Below, in pieces: positions 25,907-36,912 of a DNA stretch of 64,000 nt; the stretch's first letter is position 1, and every line of letters begins with the position of its first letter. The stretch is from [Borrelia] lusitaniae. Its GTDB lineage: Bacteria > Spirochaetota > Spirochaetia > Borreliales > Borreliaceae. Location of the stretch: NCBI RefSeq assembly GCF_030440365.1, contig NZ_CP124050.1, positions 372,001 to 436,000 of the forward strand. Direction: 5' to 3'. Both the position numbers and the translations under genes were made by a program. The notes below the pieces were generated by a model. That model was not told where the DNA came from and did not search any database. It saw nothing but the letters and a program-made list of their open reading frames with translations.

Positions 25907-28900
25907 TTAAACTTTAGAATCGATATTTTCAGTAACTTTAATTTTTTTATAAAGCCCCATACCAGTTCCAGTAGGAATTAAATGCCCAATTACAACATTT
26001 TCTTTCAATCCCCTAAGATCATCTATTTTTCCAGCAATAGAAGCATCTGTTAATACTTTGGTTGTTTCCTGGAAAGACGCTGCGGAAATAAAAGAATCTA
26101 TATTAAGAGAAGTCTTAGTTACTCCTATAAGAATGGGACTTGCTATTGCTGGCTCACCGCCTTGTTCTATTACTTTTCTATTTTGCTCATAAAAAGTGTG
26201 CTTATCTACCTTTTGACCATAAACAAAATTAGTATCACCAACTGATACAATCTTCACTTTTTTCATCATTTGTTTAATTATCACACCAATATGTTTGTCA
26301 TTAATACTAACACCCTGTTTTCGATAAACATCCTGAATTTCTGCCAACAAAAACTCTTGCAAGCTAATCCCACCTAAAATTTCAAGCACATCATGGGGAT
26401 TAATTCTTCCATCACAAAGCATATCCCCTGCCTTAACAACATCTCCATCTCTAACCAAAAGATGCTTGCCGGCTGGAATATAATGCTTATGTTCAATCCC
26501 ATACTCATCTAAAATATTAATAAGTCTTTTACCTTTTTGAATTGCTTTAAACTGCACAATCCCACTTACTTTGGCCATTTCAGTTAAATTCTTAGGAATT
26601 CTTGTTTCGAAAAGATCATTAACACGGGGCAATCCCCCTGTAATATCTTGAGTTTTTTCAGAGCCTTTAGAAAGTTTCGCAATAACATCACCTATATTAA
26701 TATTTTGACCATCTTCAACTTGAAGATAAGCATCACCTGGTAATACATAAGATGCAACCTCCATACCACTGTTATCAATGATAAAAATTCTAGGATCAAG
26801 AGACTCAAAAACATTGTCTGTAATTCTTTTCTCAACATTGCCTGTTTCAGTATTTATCTCCTCTTTAAGAGTAGTTCCTAAAATAATGTCCTTAAATTTA
26901 ATTTTACCATTAACCTCTGCAATAATAGGCTCTGCAAATGGATCAAATGTACCAATAACTTTGCCCGATTCAACATAATCACCAACCCCTATTTCAAGCT
27001 TTGTACCCGCTTTCAAGGAAACTTCTTGCTCTTCTGATACTATGAAAAATTTATTGTCTCTTAATTTAACATAACCAATATAAGAAGAGAGAATCTCTAT
27101 GCCCTCTTTATCAACAAACAAAGGAATTCCTTTGATTACTCTTTGAGAATCTAAAACTTTAATCTCTTTTATATTCTTAATTTCTTCCTCATAAAAAACA
27201 TTAATTATTTTTAAAGTTCCTTTTCTTGTGAAAAGAACTCCATTATCAACCTTAACATTAAAACCTTCTATGCTATTAAGTATAAAAGCATTCTTTAAAG
27301 ATATTTTATCATCTTCACTACCAGCTTGAGCAACTCCACCAATATGAAAAGTTCTCATGGTCAATTGAGTACCTGGTTGACCTATGGACTGAGCAGCAAT
27401 TATTCCTACAGCCTCGCCAATGTTAACAGGTTTGTTCTTTGAGAAGTCTCTACCATAACATTTTTGACAAACACCATGTTCAGCTTCACATGTTAAAACA
27501 GACCTAATCACAAGTTTTTCAATACCAATTTTCTCTAATAATTCTATTTTAGCTTCTGAGATTTCCTCGTTTGCATCTAAAACAATCTCACCGGTAATTG
27601 GATTTTTTATTCTTTCAATAGAATAACTTCCAACAGCTTTTTCTTTCAAAGATTCTAATATTTCTTCACCATTTTTTACAGTTTCAACTTTTATTCCGTT
27701 TATAGTTCCACAATCTTCTATTCTAACAACAACATCTTGAGCAATGTCTACCAATCTTCGAGTTAAATATCCAGCATCAGCTGTCTTGAGAGCAGTATCT
27801 GCTAGACCCTTTCTAGCTCCATTTGTAGATATAAAAAACTCTATAACAGAAAGACCTTCTTTAAAGTTAGAAATAATTGGAAGCTCAATAATATCCCCAG
27901 AAGTTTTTGCCATCAATCCTCTCATGCCAGCAAGTTGCCTTATTTGATTTCTACTACCCCTAGCACCAGAATCTGCCATCATATATATAACATTAAATCC
28001 ATCTCTATCTTTTTTTAGGATTTCCATCATTTTATTAGTAAGCTCTTCGTTTGTCTTTAACCAAACAGAAACTACATTATTATAACGCTCTTCGCCAGTA
28101 ATAACACCTTTAGCATAATCATTTTGGATTTTAGCAATCTCTTTATTAGCCCTATCTATATAAGTTTTCTTTTCATCAGGAACAATAATATCACTCATAC
28201 TAATGGTGCACCCAAACTTAGTAGCATACCTAAAGCCAAGCTCCTTGATAATGTCAAGCATTTCAATTACAGTAGAAGAACCATGAACTATATAAACTTT
28301 TGATATTAAAATTTGCAGCTCCAAATCGCTCAGAGTTTTATTTACAAATTCAATTCCATTCGGCAAAGCTTCATTAAATATAACCCTACCGGCTGTAGTT
28401 TTTTTGTATTCACCATCAATTTTTACATAAATAGAAGCATTGTAATCTAGGCTCCTATTATTTATAGCAAGAATAACATTGCTAAAGTTTAAAAACTTTT
28501 TACCTTCTCCAAGAGTATTCTTTTTTTCCATCGTCAAATAATATAGCCCCAAAACAATATCTTGAGATGGAAAAACAATAGGATGTCCATTAGCAGGATT
28601 TAAAAGATTATTTGTTGAAAGCATCAAAGCCCAACTTTCAGCTTGTGCTGATGGAGTAAGCGGTACGTGTACTGCCATCTGATCACCATCAAAATCAGCA
28701 TTATATGCATGACAAACAAGAGGATGTAATTTTATTGCCTTACCTTCAACTAACACAGGCTCAAAAGCTTGAATTCCAAGTCTATGAAGAGTAGGAGCCC
28801 TATTTAAAAGAATAGGATGCTCTTTGATAACAAGATCTAAAATTTGCCATACCTCATCAACTTCTTGTTCGATTAAATTCTTTGCTCTTTTAATATTAAA

Positions 28901-30040
28901 AACAGCCTCGCTTTCAATTAACCTTCTTATCACAAATGGCTTAAAAAGCTCAAGAGCCATTTTTGCAGGCAATCCACATTGATGTAGCTTTAACTCAGGT
29001 CCAACAACAATAACAGAACGACCAGAATAATCTACTCTTTTACCAAGAAGATTTTGTCTAAACCTTCCCTGCTTGCCTTTTAGAGCATCAGAAAGCGACT
29101 TAAGAGGCCTACTAGATGAGCCTTTGACAACCTTTCTTTTATGAGAATTGTCAAAAAGAGAATCTACCGATTCTTGAAGCATTCTTTTTTCATTTCTTAC
29201 AATAATCTCTGGCGCATTAAGAAGAAGCAACTTCCTTAAACGATTATTCCTATTTATAACTCTTCTGTAAAGATCATTAAGATCAGATGTTGCAAATCGT
29301 CCTCCATCAAGCTGAACCATTGGCCTAATCTCTGGGGGAATAACAGGAAGAACTTCCATAATCATCCATTCTGGCTTATTGCCAGAAATTTTAAAATTTT
29401 CAATAATTTCAAGACGTCTTAAGAGTTTCTTATCAGTTTTATCATCTTTATCTATCATTTGAATTCTAAGCTTAGATGAAAGCTCATCAAGATCAAGATT
29501 TTCAAGAAGAGTTTTAATAGCTTCGGCTCCCATCGAAGCATTAAAAGACATCCCATATCGCTCTCTAGCCTCTATGTATTCATCTTCATTTAAAAGTTGC
29601 ATTTTTTTAAGGTCGGTATCACCCGGTTCAATTACTACATATTTTTCATAATAAAGAATAGAATTCAAACTAGATGCCGTAATGTCAAGCAAAAGGCCAA
29701 TCCTAGAGGGTATATATTTGTAATACCAAATATGAGCAACTGGAGCTGCTAGCTCAATATGCCCCATTCTCTCACGCCTTACCTTGAAATGAGTAACCTC
29801 TACATTACAACGATCACAAATAATACCCTTATATCTAACTGATTTGAATTTACCGCAATAACATTCCCATTCCTTTGTAGTACCAAAAATCCTTTCACAA
29901 AAAAGCCCATCTTTCTCAGGTCTCAAAGTTCTATAATTAATAGTCTCAGACTTTTTAACCTCTCCATAAGACCAATTTCTAATTTGATCAGGAGATGCTA
30001 TTTTAATTTTTATTTTTTCAAAATCTTTTATCTCTTTCAT
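25907..30040 (-). CDS. rpoC: RNA polymerase beta' subunit
   Basis: This 1377-residue subunit carries the catalytic centre. Near the N-terminus [19 protein letters not shown] gives the first zinc ribbon; the clamp and rudder follow; the catalytic loop [14 protein letters not shown] holds three Mg2+-binding aspartates near residue 450. A second zinc site ([13 protein letters not shown]) and the trigger-loop region (MRTFHIGG) come later, with the C-terminal [12 protein letters not shown] tail. There is no large lineage insertion to judge from length. It starts 15 bases after rpoB and is co-transcribed with it. Confidence 0.98.
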   Translation of the reverse strand: MKEIKDFEKIKIKIASPDQIRNWSYGEVKKSETINYRTLRPEKDGLFCERIFGTTKEWECYCGKFKSVRYKGIICDRCNVEVTHFKVRRERMGHIELAAPVAHIWYYKYIPSRIGLLLDITASSLNSILYYEKYVVIEPGDTDLKKMQLLNEDEYIEARERYGMSFNASMGAEAIKTLLENLDLDELSSKLRIQMIDKDDKTDKKLLRRLEIIENFKISGNKPEWMIMEVLPVIPPEIRPMVQLDGGRFATSDLNDLYRRVINRNNRLRKLLLLNAPEIIVRNEKRMLQESVDSLFDNSHKRKVVKGSSSRPLKSLSDALKGKQGRFRQNLLGKRVDYSGRSVIVVGPELKLHQCGLPAKMALELFKPFVIRRLIESEAVFNIKRAKNLIEQEVDEVWQILDLVIKEHPILLNRAPTLHRLGIQAFEPVLVEGKAIKLHPLVCHAYNADFDGDQMAVHVPLTPSAQAESWALMLSTNNLLNPANGHPIVFPSQDIVLGLYYLTMEKKNTLGEGKKFLNFSNVILAINNRSLDYNASIYVKIDGEYKKTTAGRVIFNEALPNGIEFVNKTLSDLELQILISKVYIVHGSSTVIEMLDIIKELGFRYATKFGCTISMSDIIVPDEKKTYIDRANKEIAKIQNDYAKGVITGEERYNNVVSVWLKTNEELTNKMMEILKKDRDGFNVIYMMADSGARGSRNQIRQLAGMRGLMAKTSGDIIELPIISNFKEGLSVIEFFISTNGARKGLADTALKTADAGYLTRRLVDIAQDVVVRIEDCGTINGIKVETVKNGEEILESLKEKAVGSYSIERIKNPITGEIVLDANEEISEAKIELLEKIGIEKLVIRSVLTCEAEHGVCQKCYGRDFSKNKPVNIGEAVGIIAAQSIGQPGTQLTMRTFHIGGVAQAGSEDDKISLKNAFILNSIEGFNVKVDNGVLFTRKGTLKIINVFYEEEIKNIKEIKVLDSQRVIKGIPLFVDKEGIEILSSYIGYVKLRDNKFFIVSEEQEVSLKAGTKLEIGVGDYVESGKVIGTFDPFAEPIIAEVNGKIKFKDIILGTTLKEEINTETGNVEKRITDNVFESLDPRIFIIDNSGMEVASYVLPGDAYLQVEDGQNINIGDVIAKLSKGSEKTQDITGGLPRVNDLFETRIPKNLTEMAKVSGIVQFKAIQKGKRLINILDEYGIEHKHYIPAGKHLLVRDGDVVKAGDMLCDGRINPHDVLEILGGISLQEFLLAEIQDVYRKQGVSINDKHIGVIIKQMMKKVKIVSVGDTNFVYGQKVDKHTFYEQNRKVIEQGGEPAIASPILIGVTKTSLNIDSFISAASFQETTKVLTDASIAGKIDDLRGLKENVVIGHLIPTGTGMGLYKKIKVTENIDSKV

Positions 30041-30055
30041 AAAAACTCCAAAAAC

Positions 30056-33000
30056 CTAGCTTTTATTAATCAATTCTTCTTCTTTTTCTGTCAAAGGAAC
30101 TTGATTTCCATTATCATCGTAAATTGACAAATCAAGCCCAAGTCCCCTAAGCTCCTGCATTAGCACATTAAAAGACTCGGGGATACCTGATACATTAGTA
30201 GGGATGCCTTTTACTATATTTTCATATATCTTGACTCTACCCGACATATCATCGGATTTAACTGTTAAAAGTTCTTGGAGAGTATGAGCTGCACCATAAG
30301 CTTCAAGAGCCCAAACCTCCATTTCTCCAAGTCTTTGCCCACCAAATTGAGCTTTTCCTCCAAGGGGTTGTTGAGAAACAAGAGAATATGGCCCCGTTGA
30401 TCTTGCATGCATTTTATCATCAACAAGGTGATGCAATTTAAGCATGTAAATTACTCCAACCATTACTTCATTTTCGAACGGCTCTCCTGTATAACCATCA
30501 TATAAAATTTCTTTAGAAGTTGGATTAAATCCAGCTTTTTTTAATTTTTCTTGAATTTGTTCATTTGTAGCAGATTTAAAAACAGGAACATTATAAGATT
30601 CACCAAGATATTTACCAGCAAGACCTAATTGCGATTCCATCAACTGCCCAATATTCATTCTAGATGGAACCCCTAAAGGATTTAAGCATATGTCAAGAGG
30701 AGTTCCATCTGCAAGATAAGGCATATCTTCAACGGGAAGAATTTTTGCAACAACACCCTTATTACCATGTCGTCCAGCCATTTTATCACCCTCTTTAAGC
30801 TTCCTTTTTTTAGCAACATAAACTTTAAGTATCTCCTCAACACCAGGAGAAAGATTGCCAACATCCTCTTTAGTAATTCTTTGAACATCAATAACTGTGC
30901 CTTCGGTGCCATGAGGAACTTTTAATGAATTATTTTTAACATCTTTTGCCTTTTCTCCAAAAATGGAAGTTAAAAGTCTAAATTCAGGCGTAATGTCTCC
31001 TTCTGACTTTGGAGTAACTTTACCAACAAGAATATCGCCAGGTTTTACATAAGTTCCTATCCGTATAATACCATTTTCATCCAATTTATTTAGTATCTTT
31101 TCGCTAACATTCGGTATATCTCCTGTAACCTTTTCAGGACCAAGTTTAGTTTCTCTTACCTCTATGCTGAATTCTTTAATATGAATAGATGTATAAAGAT
31201 CTTCCTTTACAATTCTATCAGAAATCAATATAGCATCCTCATAATTAAATCCATTCCAAGGAATAACTCCTAGCAATAAATTATTGCCAAGAGCAAGCTC
31301 CCCATATCTAGTAGCAGGCCCGTCAGCTATTATCTCATCTTTTTCAACCTTTTGACCTTCTTTAACCAAAACGGATTGATTAAAACAAGTATCTTGATTT
31401 GTCCTTTCATACTTAACAATATGATATTCATCTAAATCTTTAGCATTCTCTGATTCAAAGGGTTTAACAATTATTTTATTACTTGTTGCAAGAATAACTT
31501 CTCCACTCCTTTTAGCCTTAACTACTACTCCTGAATCTTTTGCAACAACGCGTTCCATGCCTGTACCAACAATCGGGGGCTTGGGAAAAAGCAGAGGCAC
31601 TGCTTGTCTTTGCATATTAGAACCCATAAGAGCTCTATTTGCATCGTTATGCTCAAGAAAAGGAATTAATGCTGAAGACACTGAAATTAACTGTCTAGGA
31701 GAAACATCCATATAGTCTATATTTTTAGGACTTGTTGTGGTATAATCACCAGAAATTCTAACAGAAACTAAATCTTCAAGATAATTTCCATTAGAATCAA
31801 AAGCAGCATTAGCCTGGGCAATGCACTTTTTCTCTTCATCAATAGCAGATAAATATTCTAATTCGTCAGTCACTTCTCCATTAACAACCTTCCTATAAGG
31901 AGTTTCTAAAAAACCATAATCATTAACTCTAGAATAAGTAGCCAAAGAAACAATAAGTCCAATATTTGGTCCTTCTGGGGTTTCAATAGGACACATTCTG
32001 CCATAATGAGTATAATGGACGTCTCTTACTTCAAATCCTGCTCTATCTCTTGAAAGTCCCCCAGGCCCGAGAGCATTAAGACGCCTTTTATGAGTAAGTT
32101 CGGCCAAAGGATTGACCTGATCCATAAACTGCGAAAGCTGACTGGTTGCAAAAAATTCTTTAACAGCAGATACAATAGGTTTAACGCTTATTAACTCTTG
32201 AGGCTTTAAATTAAAAACTTCCTTGTTAGACATTCTGTCTTTAGCAATTTTTTCAACCCTTGACATCGCCCCTTTATATATATTAGCAAGAAGCTCTCCA
32301 ACAGAACGCACCCTTCTATTTCCTAAATGGTCAATATCATCAAGAATATCATGACCTTCATATATTCTTAAAAGATGAGATATAGTATTAACAATATCAT
32401 CCATAGTTAAAACCGATGTACTTAAATCGTTAGATCCAAATTTTTTAGAAAGTTTATAGCGTCCCACACGCCCAAGATCATATCTTCTTTCAGAAAAGAA
32501 TATGGTTTTTAAATCATTTTCAGCATTATCAATCGATATTGGCTCACCAGGGAAAAGAGCGCCATAAACAGCAAGTATAACTGATTCTCTTGGAAGCTCT
32601 TTAGAACCATCCTTTAAGGCAAAAAAAGCATCTTCTTTTTCAAGACAATTTAAAATAACATTTGAACTCACAAAGTACTTTCCAGAAATAGCATCATAAC
32701 CATCAAAATCAACAAGCTCTATTTCATTTACTCCATTTTGTAAAAAATCTTCAACATCTTGGAGAGTAATTTTATCTCCTGCTCGATAATACATATTCTC
32801 TTTTATGCTAATGCTCTTGGCTAAATATTGACCTGGGAAATCTCTTTTTGTTGCGTCTTCAACTTTAATTTTTTTAATGTTGTAAAAAGTTTCTATTATT
32901 TTTTCTCTCGTATCAAACCCTAAAGCTCTTAAAAAAAGAGTTATGAGTATTCTTTTTTTTCTATCTATCTTTACATAAAGATAATCTTTTTTAGAATCAA

Positions 33001-33523
33001 TCTCAAATTCTAACCAAGAACCACGATAAGGAATTATTCTAGCAGAATACAAATCTTTTTCTTTATAAAAAACAACTCCTGGGGATCTATGAATCTGAGA
33101 AACAACAGTCCTCTCAGCCCCATTAATAATAAAAGTACCCCTTTCTGTCATTAAAGGAATAGTTCCCATGTAAACGTCTTTTTGCCTTATTTCTCCAGTA
33201 GTCAAAAATTGTAAGTTTAGTCTTACTTTTAAAACAGCTTCATAACTTTGACCCTTTCTTTTGCATTCTTTTTCTGTAAAATTAAGAGCATCGTTTTCTA
33301 TATAATATCTTTCATACTCAAGAGCAACATCACCATTTCCACTTTTAATAGGAAATATATTTCTAAAAACAGATTCGAGGCCTTCATTAAGTAAAGGTTT
33401 TTTATTTTTTAATTTATCAAGTTGTAAAAATTTTTCATAAGAATTTAATTGTATTTCTATCAGGTTAGGTAAGTCCAAAATCTCATCAGCCCTTCCTTGT
33501 CCCAGATGAACTCTTTTTATCAT
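30056..33523 (-). CDS. rpoB: RNA polymerase beta subunit with Asn at the rifampicin Ser531 position
   Basis: This 1155-residue subunit contains the standard fork-loop and rifampicin region: [16 protein letters not shown] (467-481) followed by [13 protein letters not shown]. Asn483, encoded by AAT at 32075-32077, occupies the position of E. coli Ser531. Asn at this site is the accepted explanation for natural rifampicin resistance of Borrelia. Other standard parts are [12 protein letters not shown] near 401, the [14 protein letters not shown] stretch, and the C-terminal KVTPKSEGD and [18 protein letters not shown] elements. The gene begins 82 bases after rplL; the gap contains a hairpin. The length is shorter than E. 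coli RpoB, as expected for lineages lacking its insertions. Confidence 0.98.
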   Translation of the reverse strand: MIKRVHLGQGRADEILDLPNLIEIQLNSYEKFLQLDKLKNKKPLLNEGLESVFRNIFPIKSGNGDVALEYERYYIENDALNFTEKECKRKGQSYEAVLKVRLNLQFLTTGEIRQKDVYMGTIPLMTERGTFIINGAERTVVSQIHRSPGVVFYKEKDLYSARIIPYRGSWLEFEIDSKKDYLYVKIDRKKRILITLFLRALGFDTREKIIETFYNIKKIKVEDATKRDFPGQYLAKSISIKENMYYRAGDKITLQDVEDFLQNGVNEIELVDFDGYDAISGKYFVSSNVILNCLEKEDAFFALKDGSKELPRESVILAVYGALFPGEPISIDNAENDLKTIFFSERRYDLGRVGRYKLSKKFGSNDLSTSVLTMDDIVNTISHLLRIYEGHDILDDIDHLGNRRVRSVGELLANIYKGAMSRVEKIAKDRMSNKEVFNLKPQELISVKPIVSAVKEFFATSQLSQFMDQVNPLAELTHKRRLNALGPGGLSRDRAGFEVRDVHYTHYGRMCPIETPEGPNIGLIVSLATYSRVNDYGFLETPYRKVVNGEVTDELEYLSAIDEEKKCIAQANAAFDSNGNYLEDLVSVRISGDYTTTSPKNIDYMDVSPRQLISVSSALIPFLEHNDANRALMGSNMQRQAVPLLFPKPPIVGTGMERVVAKDSGVVVKAKRSGEVILATSNKIIVKPFESENAKDLDEYHIVKYERTNQDTCFNQSVLVKEGQKVEKDEIIADGPATRYGELALGNNLLLGVIPWNGFNYEDAILISDRIVKEDLYTSIHIKEFSIEVRETKLGPEKVTGDIPNVSEKILNKLDENGIIRIGTYVKPGDILVGKVTPKSEGDITPEFRLLTSIFGEKAKDVKNNSLKVPHGTEGTVIDVQRITKEDVGNLSPGVEEILKVYVAKKRKLKEGDKMAGRHGNKGVVAKILPVEDMPYLADGTPLDICLNPLGVPSRMNIGQLMESQLGLAGKYLGESYNVPVFKSATNEQIQEKLKKAGFNPTSKEILYDGYTGEPFENEVMVGVIYMLKLHHLVDDKMHARSTGPYSLVSQQPLGGKAQFGGQRLGEMEVWALEAYGAAHTLQELLTVKSDDMSGRVKIYENIVKGIPTNVSGIPESFNVLMQELRGLGLDLSIYDDNGNQVPLTEKEEELINKS

Positions 33524-33553
33524 TAAAAGACTCCTTTTTTAAGACATAACAAG

Positions 33554-33576
33554 CCGCACATCATAAAGACATGCGG
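33554..33576 (-). promoter_or_regulatory. Hairpin in the rplL-rpoB intergenic region
   Basis: On the minus strand CCGCATGTC and GATGTGCGG pair over nine positions (two G-U pairs) around loop TTTAT. No T-tract follows. In E. coli the same gap holds a partial attenuator and an RNase III site that lower rpoBC relative to L7/L12; a similar role is inference from position. Confidence 0.45.
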
Positions 33577-33605
33577 AACAACAACTTTGATATATTTTTA
33601 ATTTT

Positions 33606-33980
33606 TTATTTAACTTCAACTTTTGCGCCAACTGCCTCAAGTTTCTTTTTCAGTTCTTCAGCATCTGACTTAGAAAGACCTTCTTTAATAGCTTTAGGAG
33701 CAGATTCAACTAAAGCCTTAGCTTCTCCAAGACCAAGCCCCGTAATAGCTCTAACCTCTTTTATAACATTTATTTTACTATCACCAAAAGACATAAGAAT
33801 TACATCAAATTCAGTTTGTTCTTCAGACTCGCTTGAGCCTGTTGAAGCAGCGCCACCAGCAACAGCAACAGCAGCAGCAGTCACTCCAAACTTTTCCTCA
33901 ATGGCTGTTACAAGGTCAACAACTTCCATGGTTTTTGCACCTTCAAGCCAAGTTAAAATATCTTCTTTATTTAGTGCCAT
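33606..33980 (-). CDS. rplL: 50S ribosomal protein L7/L12
   Basis: L7/L12 (124 residues) forms the flexible stalk that recruits translation factors. The N-terminal dimerisation helices (1-33), an Ala/Gly-rich hinge (about 34-52) and the C-terminal domain with the factor-binding [18 protein letters not shown] stretch are all present. It follows rplJ by 70 bases, as in the rplJL unit of most bacteria. The antisense reading frame over it is a shadow. Confidence 0.97.
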   Translation of the reverse strand: MALNKEDILTWLEGAKTMEVVDLVTAIEEKFGVTAAAVAVAGGAASTGSSESEEQTEFDVILMSFGDSKINVIKEVRAITGLGLGEAKALVESAPKAIKEGLSKSDAEELKKKLEAVGAKVEVK

Positions 33981-34050
33981 ATTAACTCCTTATATATTTT
34001 CATTTTACAGTGATAGCATGCACTCAAAAATCAAGACTAACACTGTCATG

Positions 34051-34539
34051 TTAATTTTTAACATCAGCCAAAGCTTTCAATGTTCTTGCAAGCTTAGCAA
34101 CTGGCGCTTTTAACACGCTAGCAAATAAAGAAATAGACTCTTTTTTGGTAGGAAGTTTGCTATAAGCTTGAACTTTAGCCTCATTATAAAACTCTCCTAA
34201 AACAAAACCGCCCTTTACTTTTAAAGTACTACTTTTTACAAAATCATAAAAAATTTTTGCTATTACATTAGCCTCTTCTAATGCAGTAACAACAACCGTA
34301 GGGCCAACCAAGCAAGAATCAACAACATTAATATTCTGTTCTTTTAAAACCATCTTCATTATATTGTTTTTAACAACTTTTAAGGAGCCATGTTCGCCTT
34401 CTATTTTATTGCGAAGATCTGTCAACTGAGAAACACTCAAACCCCTATAATCTAAGAAAAAAAGATTTTGCTTACTGTCTATAAATTTTTTCAATAAATC
34501 AAACATTTCTAACTTTTTAGAATTTATCTTTCTACTCAC
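34051..34539 (-). CDS. rplJ: 50S ribosomal protein L10
   Basis: L10 (162 residues) anchors L7/L12 dimers on the ribosome and in many bacteria represses its own mRNA. The N-terminal rRNA-binding half contains [17 protein letters not shown] and [10 protein letters not shown]; the C-terminal helix for L12 binding ends the protein. I start it at the GTG 34539, which has GGAGGTGAT, an almost perfect anti-16S match, five bases upstream. The reading frame runs eight codons further upstream, but there it overlaps rplA and would bury this site. Confidence 0.95.
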   Translation of the reverse strand: MSRKINSKKLEMFDLLKKFIDSKQNLFFLDYRGLSVSQLTDLRNKIEGEHGSLKVVKNNIMKMVLKEQNINVVDSCLVGPTVVVTALEEANVIAKIFYDFVKSSTLKVKGGFVLGEFYNEAKVQAYSKLPTKKESISLFASVLKAPVAKLARTLKALADVKN

Positions 34540-34543
34540 AATA

Positions 34544-35224
34544 TCACCTCCAAACAAAATCAACTTTTATAGAAGGCCCCATAGTAGATGAAATATAAAC
34601 ACTATCTATAAAAGCTCCCTTTAAATCACTAGGTCTTTTTTTAGCAAGCTCCTTTATAAATTCTTCATAATTTTCTTTTATCTTTTCATTATCCATAGAA
34701 GATTTACCAAAAGAAAAGCTTATTACACCATTTTTATTTGCTCTAAATTCTGTTCGACCTTTTTTAAGACTACTTATTGCATCCTTAAGATTATTTGTAA
34801 CTGTTTGGGTCTTTGGATTAGGCATTAAACCCTTTTTACCTAAAATAGGACCAAGTCTTCCAACATCTTTCATCATATCAGGAGTTGCAACAACAATGTC
34901 AAATTCATCCCAACCACTTTTAATCTTGTTTATAAGATCATCATCTCCAACATAAGTTGCACCAAAAGCTCTAGCTTCATCTGCTCTATCACCTTTTGCA
35001 AAAACAAGTATTCTTTTTGGCTTCATAAACTGATTTGGCAAAACTATAGTGTCTCTAACAGTATGATTCTTTTTTAAATTAAGGTTAACAGATATATCTA
35101 TAGTTTCATCAAATTTAACAAATTTAATTTCTTTTAAAAGTGAAATTGCATCTTCAATGCTATAAAATTTATTCTTATCTACTTTGGCAAAAGCTGCAAT
35201 ATATTTTTTACCCCTTTTTGACAT
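34544..35224 (-). CDS. rplA: 50S ribosomal protein L1
   Basis: L1 (226 residues) forms the mobile stalk that releases deacylated tRNA and in E. coli represses the L11-L1 mRNA. Signatures are MSKRGKKY at the start, [39 protein letters not shown] and the [18 protein letters not shown] region. Its ATG overlaps the rplK stop codon (TAATG), so L11 and L1 are translationally coupled; rplJ follows after four bases. Confidence 0.97.
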   Translation of the reverse strand: MSKRGKKYIAAFAKVDKNKFYSIEDAISLLKEIKFVKFDETIDISVNLNLKKNHTVRDTIVLPNQFMKPKRILVFAKGDRADEARAFGATYVGDDDLINKIKSGWDEFDIVVATPDMMKDVGRLGPILGKKGLMPNPKTQTVTNNLKDAISSLKKGRTEFRANKNGVISFSFGKSSMDNEKIKENYEEFIKELAKKRPSDLKGAFIDSVYISSTMGPSIKVDFVWR

Positions 35225-35655
35225 TATTTCTCCACCTCAACGCCCATTGAACGTGCACTTCCTGAAATAATTTTAAACGCTGCTGATTCTGATTTTGCGT
35301 TTAAATCAGGCATTTTAATTCTTGCTATCTCCATTAACTTTTCTTTTGATATAGTTCCAACTTTATCTGTATTAGATTTTTTAGATCCTGATTCTATCCC
35401 AATAGCTTTTTTAATTAAAATCGAAGCTGGGGGGGTCTTTACAATAAAAGAAAAACTTTTGTCGCTATAAACAGTAATGATAACGGGAACCAAAATGCCG
35501 GGATCCATTTTTGCTGTTCTCTCATTAAATTCCTTTACAAACTGAGGACCACTAACTCCATGAGGTCCAAGCGCTTGCCCTATTTTAGCTCCTGGAGCTG
35601 CTTGAGCAGCTGGAACTTGCAACTTAATCCAAGAAATTGCTTTTTTTTTTGCCAT
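35224..35655 (-). CDS. rplK: 50S ribosomal protein L11
   Basis: L11 (143 residues) builds the GTPase-associated centre with 23S rRNA helices 43/44. It shows the proline-rich N-terminal [21 protein letters not shown] stretch, the FNERTAKM segment, [12 protein letters not shown] at the hinge and the C-terminal rRNA-binding [10 protein letters not shown] tail. It follows nusG by 50 bases and overlaps rplA. Confidence 0.97.
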   Translation of the reverse strand: MAKKKAISWIKLQVPAAQAAPGAKIGQALGPHGVSGPQFVKEFNERTAKMDPGILVPVIITVYSDKSFSFIVKTPPASILIKKAIGIESGSKKSNTDKVGTISKEKLMEIARIKMPDLNAKSESAAFKIISGSARSMGVEVEK

Positions 35656-35705
35656 ATCATCTCCTTATGGTAATAACGCCTTTAGGCTCCCATTAATACC
35701 AAATT

Positions 35706-36260
35706 TTAAATCTTTTCTATATGTTGGAAATCAACTTCAACAGGCGTTGACCTTCCAAAAATCTGAACTGCAACTTTTAATTTCTTTCTTTCGTAATCAA
35801 TAGAACTAATAAGACCTTCAAAAGAATCAAAAGGTCCGCCTTTAATTCTAACTCTTTCGCCTTCTTCAAAATCATAAAGCATAAAAATAGATTTATTTGC
35901 TTTAATCTCACCAGTAAGCATAAAAACACTTTTTACTTCTTCATCATTAATAGGAATAGGCCTTTGCCCCTTACTAACACCAACAAAATTAATAACACCT
36001 TGAACTTTAATAATATTAGCAACAATATCTTTCCAACCTACTTCCGGAAGATCTAACTCAATTAGAATATAACCTGGCCAAATTTTTCTCTCTCTTATTC
36101 TTTTCTTGCCATTTCTTATCTCTTCTACTTTTTCAATAGGAGCTTTAACATCTAATACAACACCACCAAAAACACCTTCACTTATTAAAAGTCTTATGTC
36201 TTGCTCTATCTTTTTCTCATATTGAGAATAAGTTTGAACCACATACCAAGCTCTAGACAT
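35706..36260 (-). CDS. nusG: Transcription elongation/antitermination factor NusG
   Basis: NusG (184 residues) binds the RNA polymerase clamp and links it to Rho or ribosomal S10. The N-terminal NGN domain starts with RAWYVVQTYSQYEKK and has the WPGYILIELDL strand; the C-terminal KOW domain has the GERVRIKGGPFDSFEGLI stretch. It lies 23 bases after secE and 50 before rplK, the standard secE-nusG-rplK order. Confidence 0.97.
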   Translation of the reverse strand: MSRAWYVVQTYSQYEKKIEQDIRLLISEGVFGGVVLDVKAPIEKVEEIRNGKKRIRERKIWPGYILIELDLPEVGWKDIVANIIKVQGVINFVGVSKGQRPIPINDEEVKSVFMLTGEIKANKSIFMLYDFEEGERVRIKGGPFDSFEGLISSIDYERKKLKVAVQIFGRSTPVEVDFQHIEKI

Positions 36261-36283
36261 AATTTACCCTTCTTACAATAAAA

Positions 36284-36454
36284 CTAAAATACATAAGTTA
36301 CAACAAGAAACATGAGATAATCAACTATACCCAAGAAAATTGAAACAAATAACACTAACCAAAAAACTTGTTTCCCATTTTCAACCACTTCATTATACTT
36401 AGGCCATGTTACCTTCTTAAGCTCCAAGATACTATCTTTGATAAACCTAAACAT
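36284..36454 (-). CDS. secE: Preprotein translocase subunit SecE
   Basis: This 56-residue protein is the minimal single-span form of SecE, the clamp of the SecYEG channel. It has an N-terminal amphipathic helix with the conserved ELKKVTWPK motif (residues 11-19), then one membrane segment from about 30 to 54. The ATG at 36454 and TAG stop at 36284 frame the whole family core. It lies between tRNA-Trp and nusG on the same strand, the usual neighbour order. Confidence 0.93.
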   Translation of the reverse strand: MFRFIKDSILELKKVTWPKYNEVVENGKQVFWLVLFVSIFLGIVDYLMFLVVTYVF

Positions 36455-36480
36455 TAAAGCCTCACTTTAATCCTAACAAC

Positions 36481-36552
36481 AGGTCAGGAGGGATTCGAAC
36501 CCCCAGCATACAGTTTTGGAGACTGTCGTTCTACCGTTGGAACTACTGACCT
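36481..36552 (-). tRNA. trnW: tRNA-Trp (CCA anticodon)
   Basis: A 72-base cloverleaf on the minus strand: AGGTCAG acceptor pairing with CTGACCT, D-arm, anticodon loop CTCCAAA with CCA (complement at 36517-36519), and the GGTTCGAATCC T-arm. The 3' CCA is not encoded. It lies 26 bases before secE and 8 bases after rpmG, so it is processed from a shared transcript. Confidence 0.97.
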
Positions 36553-36560
36553 ATTATTTA

Positions 36561-36740
36561 TTATTTTATTTTTCCTTCTTTATGAAGAGTATGTTTTCGT
36601 AATTTTGGACAATATTTCATCAATTCTAATTTCTCTTGCTTATTGCGTCTATTCTTAGTAGTGGTATAATTCCTAATTCCTGTCTCTTCACAAATCAAAG
36701 ATATAAGCTCAACAGCTCCTTTTCCTTTCTTTTTACCCAT
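36561..36740 (-). CDS. rpmG: 50S ribosomal protein L33
   Basis: This 59-residue protein begins with a basic [10 protein letters not shown] and continues with [17 protein letters not shown] and [18 protein letters not shown], the L33 signature. The usual zinc cysteines are reduced to single Cys residues at 17 and 45, so it is probably the zinc-independent form. It is framed by tRNA-Thr upstream and tRNA-Trp downstream on the same strand, a common arrangement in bacteria (tRNA-rpmG-secE-nusG). Confidence 0.95.
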   Translation of the reverse strand: MGKKKGKGAVELISLICEETGIRNYTTTKNRRNKQEKLELMKYCPKLRKHTLHKEGKIK

Positions 36741-36767
36741 AAAACAAAACTCCTAACTACCAATAAA

Positions 36768-36839
36768 GCCCTCAATCGGACTTGAACCGACGACCCCCAC
36801 CTTACCATGGTGGTGCTCTACCAACTGAGCTATAAGGGC
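36768..36839 (-). tRNA. trnT: tRNA-Thr (GGT anticodon)
   Basis: A 72-base cloverleaf on the minus strand: GCCCTTA acceptor, TAGCTCAGTTGGTAGAGC D-arm, anticodon loop ATGGTAA with GGT (complement at 36804-36806), and GGTTCAAGTCC T-arm. CCA is not encoded. It is the first RNA of the block leading into rpmG and secE; a promoter probably lies in the 73 bases before it, but I cannot name its hexamers with confidence. Confidence 0.97.
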
Positions 36840-36912
36840 ATTAATTCCTTATAAAACTCTTTATTATCTTAGTTGATTGTTTTAAAAAAAACAAGTACCA
36901 AATTTAATTTTC

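Noticed and set aside
33571..34113. A 180-codon + frame antisense to rplL and the end of rplJ
   Set aside because: The length comes from the Ala/Gly-rich L7/L12 hinge read backwards (Ser/Ala/Thr repeats). The minus-strand genes are certain.
34540..34563. An eight-residue N-terminal extension of L10
   Set aside because: It overlaps the rplA stop and covers the near-perfect GGAGGTGAT ribosome site of the GTG start.
36840..36912. Promoter for the tRNA-Thr-rpmG block
   Set aside because: TTGTTT and GATAAT occur on the minus strand but with a spacer near 20 bases, which is too loose to report as a promoter.
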